Below, one piece after another: positions 30,205-39,620 of a stretch of DNA of 64,000 nt. The position numbers and the translations under genes were made by a program. Under the pieces are notes generated by a model. It ran no database searches. It was not told where the DNA came from and was given only the letters and a program-made list of their open reading frames with translations. Source of the stretch: Paraglaciecola algarum (GTDB taxonomy: Bacteria > Pseudomonadota > Gammaproteobacteria > Enterobacterales > Alteromonadaceae); assembly GCF_021532655.1 (NCBI RefSeq), contig NZ_JAKGAS010000007.1:124001-188000 (forward strand). The letters run 5' to 3'. Each line of letters opens with the position of its first letter. The stretch's first letter is position 1.

Positions 30205-31800
30205 ATGTCGGTCAATCTAGGTGCCGAACCTTTGTTACAACAAAGCAATAACTCGCGCCCTGTTGTTTGGAGCATAGCTGCTTCAGACAGTGGCGGTGGT
30301 GCAGGTATTCAAGCTGATAATTTGACCATTCACGATTTGGGTGGTCATAGTTGTAATATTGTGACCGGCACAACTGCGCAAAACTCTACAGTAGTAGCAG
30401 GTGTAGAGGCAACATCTGAGTGCATGTTATTGGCTCAACTCAATTGTTTAGCCAATGACATGCCACCCCAAGCCATAAAAATTGGGGTACTGATGAATGT
30501 ATCTCAAGTTCGCACTATTAGAGTTTGGTTGCAAAACGAGTTAGGTAAACTAGAAGCTCAGCTAGGTAGGAAAATTCCTGTGATTTGGGATCCTGTCATG
30601 CTAGCAACAGCTGGCCAGGCACTAACTGAATCTAATCTAAGCCCCTCGCTTAAGGATTATCTAAAACTTGCAAAACAGGTTAGTTTGATCACGCCAAATT
30701 ATCAGGAATTGGATTTCCTAACACAGGAAAACGCTAACCAAGATGAACAAGGTTCTTGGCAACAAAAAATTGAGCTATTAAAAAACAGCACCAATACCAA
30801 CGTGTTATTCACGGGCGGAGAACAAGCTGACAAAATTGCAACTGACTGGTTAGCAGCTACCAAATTAGAGCACACATCCTTGCACCACCAGCAGCAATTA
30901 ATTGGTTTTTGCACAAACAAAATAGTCACCGCCAATAATCACGGTACTGGCTGTACATTGTCTTCGGCAATCGCGAGCGCTATGGCCTTAGGCCATCCAA
31001 TGTTAGATGCTATTTGTATTGCTAAAGCTTATGTGACTCAAGGGTTAGTCAAAGGTTATCAAATAGGTCAAGGGCCGGGTGTGTTAGCCCGTGATGGCTG
31101 GCCAAATAAATTAGAATACTTTCCTAAAATTGAAATGCCTCGCTACCCTAAGTTAGCTCTGCAACACAAGGTAAGTTTTGCCAAAGTCAAAACACCTTTG
31201 CAGATTTATCCCGTGACCCAGTCTTTGAAGGTACTTGAACAAGTTCTTAAAGCGGGTGCATTAACAGTTCAGTTAAGAATAAAACAGCCTAAAGACATTT
31301 CTCTTCTTGAAGAAGATATCCAGCAAGCAATAGGTTTAGGCCGCAAATATCAAGCCCAAGTGTTTATTAACGATCACTGGCAGTTAGCCATTAAACATGG
31401 AGCCTTTGGTGTGCATTTAGGTCAAGAAGATGTGTTAGAAGTAGATCTAGAACAAATATCCCTGGCTGGGTTAGCCCTTGGATTATCCTCCCATGGCTAC
31501 TTTGAAATGTTACTTATTCAGCAACTTTCTCCTAGTTATCTGGCTATAGGGCATATTTTTCCAACTCCCACTAAATCCATGCCATCACAACCTCAAGGAC
31601 TACAAAAACTTGCCCGCTACTGCCAATTACTCAAAGGCAAAATTCCTTTAGTGGCCATAGGTGGTATTGAGCAACAAAATTTAGCCCAGATTGCCCAAAC
31701 AAATGTGGACGATGTGGCTGTGGTGCGAGCCGTTGAACAAGCTGAAAACCCAGGCTTGAGTTGGAAAAACTTACAACATCAGTGGGAGGCTTGTTCTTGA
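30205..31800 (+). CDS. thiDE: Bifunctional ThiD-ThiE: HMP(-P) kinase and thiamine-phosphate synthase
   Basis: Residues ~15-290 are a ribokinase-like ThiD domain (ASDSGGGAGIQADN, VWDPVMLATAG in the form IWDPVMLATAG, and the anion-hole motif NNHGTGCTLSSA). Residues ~330-525 are a ThiE TIM barrel (QLRIKQPKDI, FINDHWQLAIKHGAFGVHLGQED, GHIFPTPTKSM, VAIGGI). The protein phosphorylates HMP-P and then joins it to the thiazole. The fused order D-E in one chain occurs in several marine Gammaproteobacteria. The stop overlaps the TTG start of thiF. Confidence 0.95.
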   Translation: MSVNLGAEPLLQQSNNSRPVVWSIAASDSGGGAGIQADNLTIHDLGGHSCNIVTGTTAQNSTVVAGVEATSECMLLAQLNCLANDMPPQAIKIGVLMNVSQVRTIRVWLQNELGKLEAQLGRKIPVIWDPVMLATAGQALTESNLSPSLKDYLKLAKQVSLITPNYQELDFLTQENANQDEQGSWQQKIELLKNSTNTNVLFTGGEQADKIATDWLAATKLEHTSLHHQQQLIGFCTNKIVTANNHGTGCTLSSAIASAMALGHPMLDAICIAKAYVTQGLVKGYQIGQGPGVLARDGWPNKLEYFPKIEMPRYPKLALQHKVSFAKVKTPLQIYPVTQSLKVLEQVLKAGALTVQLRIKQPKDISLLEEDIQQAIGLGRKYQAQVFINDHWQLAIKHGAFGVHLGQEDVLEVDLEQISLAGLALGLSSHGYFEMLLIQQLSPSYLAIGHIFPTPTKSMPSQPQGLQKLARYCQLLKGKIPLVAIGGIEQQNLAQIAQTNVDDVAVVRAVEQAENPGLSWKNLQHQWEACS

Positions 31801-32621
31801 AACCTGCATTAACCAATAAACAATTAGAGCAATATTACCGACAAGTTTTGCTGCCACAAGTAGAAGAGTCTGGTCAACACAAGTTGCTACAACAACATGT
31901 ACTGATTATTGGTGTTGGCGGCTTAGGGACACATGTTGCGCAGCAGCTATCTGCTGCTGGTATTGGTCATTTACATTTAATGGATGACGACAAAGTAGAA
32001 ACCTCAAACCTGCCTAGGCAAATACTATTTGGTAACTATGACATAGGAAAGTCCAAGGTAGAATGTGCTAAAACAGCCTTAAACAGGCACAACCACCAAA
32101 CTAAAGTTAGCACTTACATACAGAGATTTACGGCTAAAACCATAAACAGTGTTATCAACAACAGCTCTTTATTGAGTGACCTTATCTCCGCTAAACAACT
32201 GATTGTTTTAGATTGCTCAGACAATATGGCCACACGTCAAGCTGTTAATCGTTGGTGTGTGCAGAGCGCACTGCCACTTATTAGTGCTGCGGTTACCGCT
32301 TTTAGAGGTCAATTACTTTTAGTGGATAACCAAACCAATCCAGAAGCGGGTTGTTACCATTGTGTTTTCACGACTCAAGAACAAGCGACTAACTGTGCTG
32401 AAATGGGCGTACTCGGGCCCACAGTGGCTACGGTTGCTAGCATGCAAGCTTTGATGACCATCAAACACATATTGCAATTATCCCGAAAGGATAATCAGTT
32501 ACATATTTTTGATGCGATGGATTTAACTTGGCGTAAATTAACTCGCCAACAAGATCCCCAATGTCCAGTTTGCCAGGTTCATCTAAATAGCCCACCAGCC
32601 CAACCAGAGACTCACATATGA
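31797..32621 (+). CDS. thiF: ThiS adenylyltransferase ThiF
   Basis: ThiF adenylates the C-terminal Gly of ThiS as a step in sulfur loading. It has the nucleotide motif IGVGGLGTHVAQQL, LMDDDKVETSNLPRQ, the RQAVNRWC region and paired zinc cysteines (CYHC near residue 184 and CPVC near the C-terminus). I start at TTG 31797: GGGAGG lies 7 bases upstream and the TTGA overlaps the thiDE stop. The in-frame ATG at 31761 would overlap by 40 bases without support. The stop overlaps the thiS start (ATGA). Confidence 0.92.
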   Translation: MKPALTNKQLEQYYRQVLLPQVEESGQHKLLQQHVLIIGVGGLGTHVAQQLSAAGIGHLHLMDDDKVETSNLPRQILFGNYDIGKSKVECAKTALNRHNHQTKVSTYIQRFTAKTINSVINNSSLLSDLISAKQLIVLDCSDNMATRQAVNRWCVQSALPLISAAVTAFRGQLLLVDNQTNPEAGCYHCVFTTQEQATNCAEMGVLGPTVATVASMQALMTIKHILQLSRKDNQLHIFDAMDLTWRKLTRQQDPQCPVCQVHLNSPPAQPETHI

Positions 32622-32836
32622 TCACTATATCTTTCAATAAAGACACCTTAGATATTGCGGCTAATAGCAGCCTACAGCAGGCGTTAAATAGTTATGCCGA
32701 GCAAAAACCAGAAATACAACTAGCCAACATTGCTTTGGTAGTTAATCAGAGAATTATGCCTAAAAGTCAGTGGCCTAATTATCTTTGCCAGAACCAAGAC
32801 CAAATCGAAATTTTTAGCCCAGTAGCAGGAGGGTAA
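32618..32836 (+). CDS. thiS: Sulfur carrier protein ThiS
   Basis: This ubiquitin-like sulfur donor for thiazole synthesis has the beta-grasp fold pattern ISFNKDTLDI..LQQALNSY and IALVVNQRIMPKSQW, and it ends in the essential Gly-Gly (IFSPVAGG), which ThiF activates. The 72-residue length is normal. ATGA overlap with thiF and 3-base spacing to thiG indicate tight coupling. Confidence 0.95.
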   Translation: MITISFNKDTLDIAANSSLQQALNSYAEQKPEIQLANIALVVNQRIMPKSQWPNYLCQNQDQIEIFSPVAGG

Positions 32837-32839
32837 GTA

Positions 32840-33613
32840 ATGTTAACCATAGCCAAGCATACATTTAATTCACGCTTATTCAGTGGCACGGGTAAATTCT
32901 CTAACACTCAAACTATGCTCGAAGCACTGAAAGCCTCTGGATCGGAACTTGTCACCTTAGCCATCAAACGAATTGATCAACGCCAAGGTACAGATAATCT
33001 GATGGTTCCCCTTACAAAAATGGGTGTTAAGTTGTTACCTAACACCTCTGGCGCTCGTAATGCCAAAGAAGCCATATTTGCCGCCCAACTAGCCCAAGAA
33101 ATGTTTGGCACTAATTGGATAAAACTAGAAATCCATCCCGATCCTAAATATTTAATGCCAGACCCGATCGAAACACTGAGTGCGGCTGACGCTTTAGCTA
33201 AACAAGGGTTTGTGGTTTTACCTTATGTACATGCTGATCCAGTATTGTGTCATCGCTTAGAAGAAGTGGGTTGTAGCGCGGTAATGCCATTAGCCAGCCC
33301 AATTGGCAGTAATCAGGGGTTATTAACCCGAGAGTTTTTACAAATTATTATTGAACAAGCCAAGGTTCCTGTAGTGATAGATGCGGGAATTGGTTGCCCG
33401 TCCCATGCAACTGCGGCTATGGAGCTGGGTGCAGATGCGGTATTGGTCAACACAGCTATTGCCTCCAGTAATCAGCCCATTTCAATGGCGCGCTGTTTTA
33501 AACAGGCGGTACAAACAGGCCGAGAAGCCTACCAAGCTGGTCTAGGCCAAGTCAGCCAACAGGCGCAAAACACCAGTCCATTGACTGGCTTTTTATCAGT
33601 CAACTCAATTTAA
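32840..33613 (+). CDS. thiG: Thiazole synthase ThiG
   Basis: ThiG condenses DXP, dehydroglycine and ThiS-thiocarboxylate to the thiazole phosphate. It is a TIM barrel with the Schiff-base lysine in [10 protein letters not shown], the [18 protein letters not shown] strand and phosphate-binding [14 protein letters not shown] and [14 protein letters not shown]. The 257-residue length is standard. It depends on ThiH just downstream, so this organism uses the anaerobic-type tyrosine route to dehydroglycine; no thiO is present in the operon. Confidence 0.96.
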   Translation: MLTIAKHTFNSRLFSGTGKFSNTQTMLEALKASGSELVTLAIKRIDQRQGTDNLMVPLTKMGVKLLPNTSGARNAKEAIFAAQLAQEMFGTNWIKLEIHPDPKYLMPDPIETLSAADALAKQGFVVLPYVHADPVLCHRLEEVGCSAVMPLASPIGSNQGLLTREFLQIIIEQAKVPVVIDAGIGCPSHATAAMELGADAVLVNTAIASSNQPISMARCFKQAVQTGREAYQAGLGQVSQQAQNTSPLTGFLSVNSI

Positions 33614-33627
33614 TCCAAGGCTAGGTT

Positions 33628-34737
33628 ATGAATTTTTCAGATGTGTTCAAAAAATTAGATAGAGAGCACCTGCGCCTTTCTTTATATTCATCTACCGCAT
33701 CAGATGTAGAACAAGCATTGGCTAATCCAAGTGGTAGTTTATCTGCCTTGATGGCTTTGTTATCACCTGCCGCGCAGCCATTTATAGAACAAATGGCACA
33801 AGCAGCCATGCAACTTACCCAAAAGCGTTTTGGTCACAATATTAATTTATTCATTCCATTGTACTTATCCAATTTATGCGCCAATGAATGTGATTATTGT
33901 GGTTTTACTATGAGCAACAAAATAAAGCGTAAAACCTTAAATAAAATAGAAATAGAAAGTGAAATAGAGATTATAAAAAAACGCGGATTTGATTCTGTTT
34001 TATTAGTATCTGGTGAACATGAAACCAAAGTTGGCATCGACTATTTTTCTCGAGTACTACCTCAAGTGAAAAAACACTTCAGCCATTTAGCTATGGAAGT
34101 ACAACCTTTGGCTACGGCAGAATATCAACAATTGATAGATTTAGGCTTAGATGCAGTTATGCTTTATCAAGAAACCTATCAAACTAACACTTATGCAAAA
34201 CACCATACCCGTGGTAATAAAAAAGACTTCGAGTATCGCCTCAATAGCCCAGACAGATTAGGTCAAGCTGGGGTGGATAAGATGGGGTTAGGAGTATTGC
34301 TTGGGTTAGATGATTGGCGATTGGATGCATTAATGATGGGCCACCACCTAGAATACTTGCAAAACAAATATTGGCGCAGTAAATACAGCATATCTTTACC
34401 TAGGTTACGCCCTTGTACAGGTGGTATTCAACCTAAATCCCCCATAACAGATGCAGGCTTAGTCCAGGTAATTTGTGCCTTTAGGCTGTTTAGCGAACAA
34501 TTAGAAATTAGCCTATCAACCCGCGAGTCAATTGAGCTGCGTAATAATTTAATTCCTCTTGGTATCACCCACATGAGCGCAGGTAGTTCAACTCAACCCG
34601 GTGGGTATAGTGCTGCTACAAAAGAATTAGATCAATTTGAAATTAGTGATGAACGTTCAGTAGAAGAAGTCTCAGCCATGATCCATCACAAAGGTTATCA
34701 AGCAGTATTTAAAGACTGGGAAAGTGGCTGGTGCTAG
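33628..34737 (+). CDS. thiH: 2-iminoacetate synthase ThiH
   Basis: This radical SAM enzyme cleaves tyrosine to dehydroglycine and p-cresol for thiazole formation. The cluster motif CX3CX2C is Cys84, Cys88 and Cys91 (LCANECDYCGF). Other family segments are VLLVSGEHE, MLYQETYQ and MSAGSSTQPGGY. The 369-residue length is normal. It is the last gene of the thi operon. No clear hairpin terminator follows; a heptamer repeat lies in the gap to convergent gmk. Confidence 0.96.
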   Translation: MNFSDVFKKLDREHLRLSLYSSTASDVEQALANPSGSLSALMALLSPAAQPFIEQMAQAAMQLTQKRFGHNINLFIPLYLSNLCANECDYCGFTMSNKIKRKTLNKIEIESEIEIIKKRGFDSVLLVSGEHETKVGIDYFSRVLPQVKKHFSHLAMEVQPLATAEYQQLIDLGLDAVMLYQETYQTNTYAKHHTRGNKKDFEYRLNSPDRLGQAGVDKMGLGVLLGLDDWRLDALMMGHHLEYLQNKYWRSKYSISLPRLRPCTGGIQPKSPITDAGLVQVICAFRLFSEQLEISLSTRESIELRNNLIPLGITHMSAGSSTQPGGYSAATKELDQFEISDERSVEEVSAMIHHKGYQAVFKDWESGWC

Positions 34738-34738
34738 T

Positions 34739-34766
34739 GGCTAAGGGCTAAAGGCTAAAGGCTTTA
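34739..34766. repeat. Heptamer tandem repeat, four units
   Basis: The units GGCTAAG, GGCTAAA, GGCTAAA and GGCTTTA run without gaps directly after the thiH stop. This is a short degenerate tandem repeat between convergent genes, with no known role. Confidence 0.75.
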
Positions 34767-34819
34767 AATACAGCTCACACCAACCACTCTAATAATACTT
34801 GTTTTTTTATTCACCTGAT

Positions 34820-35464
34820 TTATTCACCAAGTAAGTTATCAAATAACTGCTGATGACGAATAATTTGTTTTTCTTTACGAAGGCGTCGGGTCATCACAAT
34901 GGCATCTAACTCTGCTAAAGCGGCTGCAAAATCATCATTCACCACAATATAATCAAACTCATGGTAGTGGGATATTTCAGATACAGCTTTGGCCATACGT
35001 TGCTCAATCACCTCAGCAGAATCTTGGCCACGTTTAGTCAATCTAGCTTGTAATTCTTGTTTTGAGGGTGGCGCGACAAATACGGTAGCTGTATCCGGAA
35101 TCTGCGCTTTAACTTGGCGAGCTCCTTGCCAATCAATATCTAAAAATACATCAATACCTTGACGTAAGGTTTGCTCAATCACAATTTTTGAGGTGCCGTA
35201 ATAATTACCAAATACTTCGGCCCATTCAAAAAATGCATCTTGCTCAATTAAAGATTCAAATTCAGCTCTGTCCACAAAATGGTAATGTACACCATCCACT
35301 TCACCTGGTCTTGGAGCACGAGTGGTGTGGGATACAGAAACCTGCATCACATTATTGTGGGCATTTGTGCACTGGTGTTTTTCTAACAAAGCTTTAATCA
35401 AACTAGATTTACCTGCCCCTGAAGGTGCAGTAAGAATAAAAAGATTTCCGAGAGTCTGTGGCAT
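34820..35464 (-). CDS. gmk: Guanylate kinase
   Basis: Gmk phosphorylates GMP to GDP. The P-loop is [20 protein letters not shown]-binding residues are in [15 protein letters not shown], and FGNYYGTS and [12 protein letters not shown] complete the family set. The 214-residue length is usual. No strong ribosome site precedes the ATG. In most relatives it forms an operon with rpoZ; here it is 7 kb away on the same strand, with the thi operon between. Confidence 0.96.
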   Translation of the reverse strand: MPQTLGNLFILTAPSGAGKSSLIKALLEKHQCTNAHNNVMQVSVSHTTRAPRPGEVDGVHYHFVDRAEFESLIEQDAFFEWAEVFGNYYGTSKIVIEQTLRQGIDVFLDIDWQGARQVKAQIPDTATVFVAPPSKQELQARLTKRGQDSAEVIEQRMAKAVSEISHYHEFDYIVVNDDFAAALAELDAIVMTRRLRKEKQIIRHQQLFDNLLGE

Positions 35465-35554
35465 ATTTATATATTAGTCATTAATTATGGTGTCGCGATT
35501 AACTAGCAATGTTAGCATATTGCTAGCAACAGAATACATAACGAGCAAGATATT

Positions 35555-35872
35555 ATGAACGATAGCCAATACCATCAAATGACAGATGATTTATTAATTA
35601 GCATTGAAGAAATGTTAGACGAGTGTGAAGTAGATATAGATTATGAATCTGCGGGCAGTATACTTACCATGACATTTGAAAATGGCAGTAAAATAATTAT
35701 TAATAAACAACCGCCACTTCATCAATTATGGGTAGCCACTAAATTTAATGGTCATCATTTTAATTTTCAAAATGACTTATGGATCGACGAACGTACAGAC
35801 GTTGAATTTTGGTCATTCTTAGATGAAGCATGCAGCAAACAAGCTGAACAAACTGTTTCACTAAGAAAGTAA
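35555..35872 (+). CDS. cyaY: Frataxin-like iron-sulfur assembly protein CyaY
   Basis: CyaY binds iron and regulates iron-sulfur cluster assembly by IscS. The N-terminal helix is acidic (LLISIEEMLDECEVDIDYE), followed by the sheet LTMTFENGSKIIINKQPPLHQLWVA with the invariant NKQ..P..W pattern, and a C-terminal helix. The 105-residue length is exact for the family. It is divergent from gmk. The ATG has a weak GAGCAAGA ribosome site. Confidence 0.94.
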   Translation: MNDSQYHQMTDDLLISIEEMLDECEVDIDYESAGSILTMTFENGSKIIINKQPPLHQLWVATKFNGHHFNFQNDLWIDERTDVEFWSFLDEACSKQAEQTVSLRK

Positions 35873-35911
35873 GCACCTACCAACTATAACGGATAAGAAG
35901 AGATTATCACA

Positions 35912-36583
35912 ATGAGCGCACAAGATTTACCTTATGTTGAAGTAAACCCAACTACCACAGCCAAGGCCACAGTCATTTGGTTACATGGTTTAGGTGACTC
36001 TGGTAATGGATTTGCGCCTATTGTACCTGAACTCAAAATGCCGGAAGAGTTAGCCGTACGCTTTATTTTCCCTCATGCGCCAGTGCGTCCTGTCACTATT
36101 AATAACGGCATGGAAATGCGCGCTTGGTACGATATAAAAAGCATGGACTTTTCAAGCCGAGCCGACAGAACAGGCGTAAACGAATCCGCTGATTTAGTTG
36201 AAGCTTTAATCGAAAAAGAAATTGCCCAAGGTATTCCAGCTGACAAAATCATCCTAGCTGGATTCTCCCAAGGTGGGGTAATCGCATTGCATCTTGGTAC
36301 TCGTTACCCACATAAACTAGCTGGCATTATGTCTTTATCGAGTTATATGTGTGAGCCAGAAACTCTAACCGCAGAAGCCCACTCTGCCAATAAAGATACC
36401 TCGATTTTTGTCGCCCATGGCCAACATGATGATGTGGTACCTATGTTTATGGGTAATGCTGCATTTAAAACCTTAGAAAGCAACGGCTACCCAGCCAGTT
36501 GGAGAGAATACCCAATGCAGCACAATGTATGTGTGCCAGAGCTCAACGACATCTCAACTTGGTTACAAACCCAACTTAGCTAA
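35912..36583 (+). CDS. Carboxylesterase/phospholipase, alpha/beta hydrolase
   Basis: This serine hydrolase belongs to the carboxylesterase II/acyl-protein thioesterase-like group. The oxyanion region is WLHGLGDSGNGF; the nucleophile is Ser119 in GFSQGG; the remaining triad candidates are Asp173 (HGQHDDVVP) and His204 (MQHNVC). The MEMRAWYDI motif is typical of the group. It has no signal peptide, so it is cytosolic. It is 40 bases after cyaY and may be cotranscribed. The physiological ester is unknown. Confidence 0.92.
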   Translation: MSAQDLPYVEVNPTTTAKATVIWLHGLGDSGNGFAPIVPELKMPEELAVRFIFPHAPVRPVTINNGMEMRAWYDIKSMDFSSRADRTGVNESADLVEALIEKEIAQGIPADKIILAGFSQGGVIALHLGTRYPHKLAGIMSLSSYMCEPETLTAEAHSANKDTSIFVAHGQHDDVVPMFMGNAAFKTLESNGYPASWREYPMQHNVCVPELNDISTWLQTQLS

Positions 36584-36621
36584 TTTAATTTTAAGAGTTA
36601 AACAAATTATTTCATCACGCC

Positions 36622-36670
36622 TTGACATGAAACCAAATGGTATTATATTTATAAAACCTTTTGGTTTCAT
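36622..36670 (+). promoter_or_regulatory. Promoter and palindromic operator of the arsR-SRPBCC pair
   Basis: A perfect -35 TTGACA (36622-36627) is followed after 16 bases by TATATT (36644-36649). Two 11-base arms, ATGAAACCAAA (36627-36637) and TTTGGTTTCAT (36660-36670), are exact inverted copies flanking the -10. Each arm also starts a smaller palindrome (ACCAAATGGT and AAACCTTTTGGTTT). Repressor binding here would block RNA polymerase. Confidence 0.8.
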
Positions 36671-36700
36671 TTTAACGGTAAACATTTAGGTAAAAATAAT

Positions 36701-37033
36701 ATGATGGATTATCAACCTGTATTTCGTTCATTAGCAGATCCTACTCGGCGAGCCATTTTATGTATGCTCAAAGAGCAAGATCTGTGTATTGGCGATATAG
36801 CGGATCATTTTCAAATGACTCGTCCGGCAGTAGCTAAACATCTAAAAATTCTAAATGAGGCTGACTTAGTCATTATTGAAACCCAAGGTAGAGAGCGGAT
36901 CAATCGGCTCAATTTAACCCAACTTATGTCGGCAATGGATTGGTTCAATTATTTTGATCAATTCTGGGATAAGCAACTCAATCACTTAAAACAAGTGGTG
37001 GAAGATAAGGTTCTTGAGGATAAGGAGCAATAA
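36701..37033 (+). CDS. ArsR-family transcriptional repressor
   Basis: This 110-residue winged-helix protein has FRSLADPTRRAILCML, then the recognition helix MTRPAVAKHLKILNEADLV and the wing ETQGRERINRLNLT, the typical ArsR/SmtB fold of the SRPBCC-associated subgroup. No metal-binding Cys/His cluster stands out, so it may respond to an organic ligand. It ends just before the SRPBCC gene and is probably autorepressed through the palindromes flanking its own -10 box. Confidence 0.93.
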   Translation: MMDYQPVFRSLADPTRRAILCMLKEQDLCIGDIADHFQMTRPAVAKHLKILNEADLVIIETQGRERINRLNLTQLMSAMDWFNYFDQFWDKQLNHLKQVVEDKVLEDKEQ

Positions 37034-37034
37034 G

Positions 37035-37448
37035 ATGCAAATAGTTAAAACCATTTTTTTAAAAGCGCCACCAGAACACGTATGGAAGTTTTTAACCGAT
37101 CCAGATTTACTTGCCACTTGGTTTCATCGAGGTGGTGGGATCATGCAGCAAGGCGGAGAGTACTCTTTACTCACCAACAGCTTAGGTAAAGAAGGCGATA
37201 AAATGTGTTGGGGTACCATATCTGAACTGGATGCGCCCAATCGGTTGGTTCATACTTTCACCCATAATTATTTGCAGGGAGTGGAAACCACTGTCACCTG
37301 GACACTTACCGCCCAAGATGGTGGCACAGTGCTCAAACTAGTACACCATGGCTGGGACAATATGGCTGAAGGTAGCTTTAACATGGCAGCTGACCATGAT
37401 GTGGGTTGGGACGAACACTTCGCTCGTTTACGTAAAGTGGTTTCATAA
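37035..37448 (+). CDS. SRPBCC (AHSA1-type) ligand-binding protein
   Basis: This is a START/Bet v 1-like domain: IVKTIFLKAPPEHVWKFLTD, then WFHRGGGIMQQGG and a C-terminal helix (HDVGWDEHFARLRKVV). Such proteins bind hydrophobic ligands; the subgroup is regularly encoded with an ArsR repressor. I use ATG 37035 behind AAGGAG rather than the TTG at 37014. It lies directly after the ArsR stop. The ligand is unknown. Confidence 0.92.
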   Translation: MQIVKTIFLKAPPEHVWKFLTDPDLLATWFHRGGGIMQQGGEYSLLTNSLGKEGDKMCWGTISELDAPNRLVHTFTHNYLQGVETTVTWTLTAQDGGTVLKLVHHGWDNMAEGSFNMAADHDVGWDEHFARLRKVVS

Positions 37449-37644
37449 AGTGATTTCGTAAAACAAAACAAGATTGATTCGTGAAAATGGTGGCTCAGTC
37501 TGATGCCACCTTTTTTTAAAAAAAACGCAGGTATACCAAGAATCATAAAATGAATTTTAGTGCTGTGATAAAAATGTGATGAAATTAAATTAGGCTATAT
37601 TCGGTTTATTAAATTAACTAAGCATTCCCCCAAGGAAATTAATC

Positions 37645-38112
37645 ATGTTTAAATTTTTACGAGCTAGCTGCTTAATACTTATAACTTTTATCACCCTACC
37701 CGCTTTTGCATTAGACGACGCGGTCAATACCGGACGTTTTAATAACACTGCCATTGATGGCTATGACACAGTTGCCTACTTCACCGAATCCAAACCAGTC
37801 AAAGGCGATAAAAAGTTTGAATTTACTTGGCGAGATGCAAACTGGCGTTTTGCCAGCCAGAAAAATTTAGAATTATTTAAAGCTGCCCCCGAAAAATATG
37901 CACCTCAGTATGGCGGTTGGTGTGCTTATGCTATGTCTGATGAAGGCAGAACAGTACGTATAGACGAAGATGCTTGGCATATTCATGACAAAAAGTTGTA
38001 TTTGAATTACAGCAAAAGTGTACAAAATGCATGGCTAGAAGATAAGTTATCTAACATAGCTGAAGCTGATGGTTTTTACCCAAAGACCACAAATGTAAAC
38101 AAGTACAAATAG
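37645..38112 (+). CDS. Exported YHS-domain protein
   Basis: A signal peptide (MFKFLRASCLILITFITLPAFA) is followed by a YHS-type domain: AIDGYDTVAYFTESKPVKG, FEFTWRDANWRFAS, then APEKYAPQYGGWCAYAMSDE. Such domains often occur near metal-handling proteins, but the single YGGWCAYA segment with one Cys does not prove metal binding. The 155-residue length and layout are common in marine bacteria. It stands alone and its function is unknown. Confidence 0.88.
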   Translation: MFKFLRASCLILITFITLPAFALDDAVNTGRFNNTAIDGYDTVAYFTESKPVKGDKKFEFTWRDANWRFASQKNLELFKAAPEKYAPQYGGWCAYAMSDEGRTVRIDEDAWHIHDKKLYLNYSKSVQNAWLEDKLSNIAEADGFYPKTTNVNKYK

Positions 38113-38127
38113 TTCTCGAGCAAACAA

Positions 38128-38598
38128 ATGTCTGACTACACCATTCAACAAGCGGGGTTAGATGACGCTCCAATACTCAGTGATTTGGCCTTAAAATCAA
38201 AAGCCCACTGGGGTTATAACCAAATTTTTTTGGATAATTGCAAAGCAGAATTAACTTACACCGCAGAGCAGCTAAATTCTAAGCAGTGGTGTTTTAAAGT
38301 AGTTAAAAATCTAGAACAAGAAGTAGTTGGGTTTTACGCAATACACTATGTGTCTAATCAGCAAGCTGAATTAAATGCCCTATTTATTGAACCCAAGTTT
38401 ATTGGCCAGGGTATAGGGAAGATATTGCTTAGCGACGTAATTCAACAAACCAAAAAACTACAACTATCAGAGCTCATAATTCATAGCGATCCATACGCTG
38501 AAGACTTTTATCTCAGCCAAGGGGCAATTAAAATTGGGGAGACTGAATCGGGCAGTATCCCTGATCGATTTTTACCTTTGTTGTGCATCAAGCTTTAA
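38128..38598 (+). CDS. GNAT-family N-acetyltransferase
   Basis: This 156-residue GNAT has the N-terminal YTIQQAGLDDAPILSDLALKS, the strand VGFYAIHYVSNQQAELNALFI, the acetyl-CoA motif PKFIGQGIGKILL and a C-terminal IHSDPYAEDFYLSQGAIKIG pattern with a probable catalytic Tyr. The substrate cannot be predicted. It begins 15 bases after the YHS gene and may share its transcript. Confidence 0.9.
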   Translation: MSDYTIQQAGLDDAPILSDLALKSKAHWGYNQIFLDNCKAELTYTAEQLNSKQWCFKVVKNLEQEVVGFYAIHYVSNQQAELNALFIEPKFIGQGIGKILLSDVIQQTKKLQLSELIIHSDPYAEDFYLSQGAIKIGETESGSIPDRFLPLLCIKL

Positions 38599-38665
38599 CC
38601 CCACACTCTAAAATTTTCTGGTAAGATCTACTCATAAAATATCCATTTTTTATGACGGAACCTAA

Positions 38666-39601
38666 ATGTCAGCAAGAACCATACGTATTGCCACCCGAAA
38701 AAGTGCATTAGCACTGTGGCAGGCAGAATATGTTAAAGCAGCACTACTCAGCGCCCATGCAAATATCAATGTAGAACTAGTGCCAATGAGCACCCAAGGC
38801 GACAAAATTCTTGATACACCTTTAGCTAAAATTGGTGGTAAAGGCTTGTTTATAAAAGAGTTAGAAGTGGCCATGACCGAAGGTCGTGCAGATATCGCCG
38901 TACATTCTATGAAAGACGTGCCTGTAGAATTTCCAGAAGGGTTTGGTTTGCACGCTATTTGTGAACGAGAAAACCCTTTTGATGCTTTTGTGTCGAATAC
39001 CTATGCCGATTTAGATACATTGCCACAAAATGCAGTGGTAGGGACTTCTAGTCTTAGACGTCAATGCCAGTTACGTAAGTTACGCCCTGATTTAGTCATT
39101 AAGGATTTACGAGGCAATGTTAACACTCGCTTAGCAAAATTAGACGCAGGTGAATATGACGCTATCGTTTTAGCCGCAGCCGGACTTATCCGTTTAGGTA
39201 TGCAAGAACGTATTCAATTTCAAATCCCAGCAGATCAATCTTTGCCAGCTGTAGGTCAAGGTGCGGTAGGCATTGAATGCCGTAACGACGACCAAGAATT
39301 AATTGATTTACTGGCGCCACTTAATCATCAAGAAACCTCAATTCGTGTGCGTGCAGAAAGAGCCATGAATGCCAAACTAAATGGTGGCTGCCAAGTGCCT
39401 ATCGGCAGTTTTGCGGTTATCGATCAAGAGTCGAGTAAAATCAGCTTAAAAGGTCTAGTTGGCTCAACCGATGGCAAAACCTTGTTGCATGCAAGCCAAA
39501 CCGGCACAGTAGACCAAGCAGAACTAATTGGTGAGCAAGTAGCCCAAATGTTACTCGACCAAGGTGCCGGTGAAATTTTAGCTGCTCTGCACGCTGAATA
39601 A
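38666..39601 (+). CDS. hemC: Hydroxymethylbilane synthase (porphobilinogen deaminase)
   Basis: HemC polymerises four porphobilinogen molecules in haem synthesis. Conserved segments include [35 protein letters not shown] and [13 protein letters not shown]. The dipyrromethane cofactor is attached to Cys242 (NGGCQVPIG). The 311-residue length is standard. It is the first gene of hemC-hemD-hemX-hemY; the cyaA gene often divergent from hemC in enterics is not here. Confidence 0.97.
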   Translation: MSARTIRIATRKSALALWQAEYVKAALLSAHANINVELVPMSTQGDKILDTPLAKIGGKGLFIKELEVAMTEGRADIAVHSMKDVPVEFPEGFGLHAICERENPFDAFVSNTYADLDTLPQNAVVGTSSLRRQCQLRKLRPDLVIKDLRGNVNTRLAKLDAGEYDAIVLAAAGLIRLGMQERIQFQIPADQSLPAVGQGAVGIECRNDDQELIDLLAPLNHQETSIRVRAERAMNAKLNGGCQVPIGSFAVIDQESSKISLKGLVGSTDGKTLLHASQTGTVDQAELIGEQVAQMLLDQGAGEILAALHAE

Positions 39602-39620
39602 ACTAAGTAAGGTTGTTTCC

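Noticed and set aside
34739..34766. Terminator between thiH and gmk
   Set aside because: The sequence is a direct heptamer repeat and does not form a GC-rich stem followed by T's.
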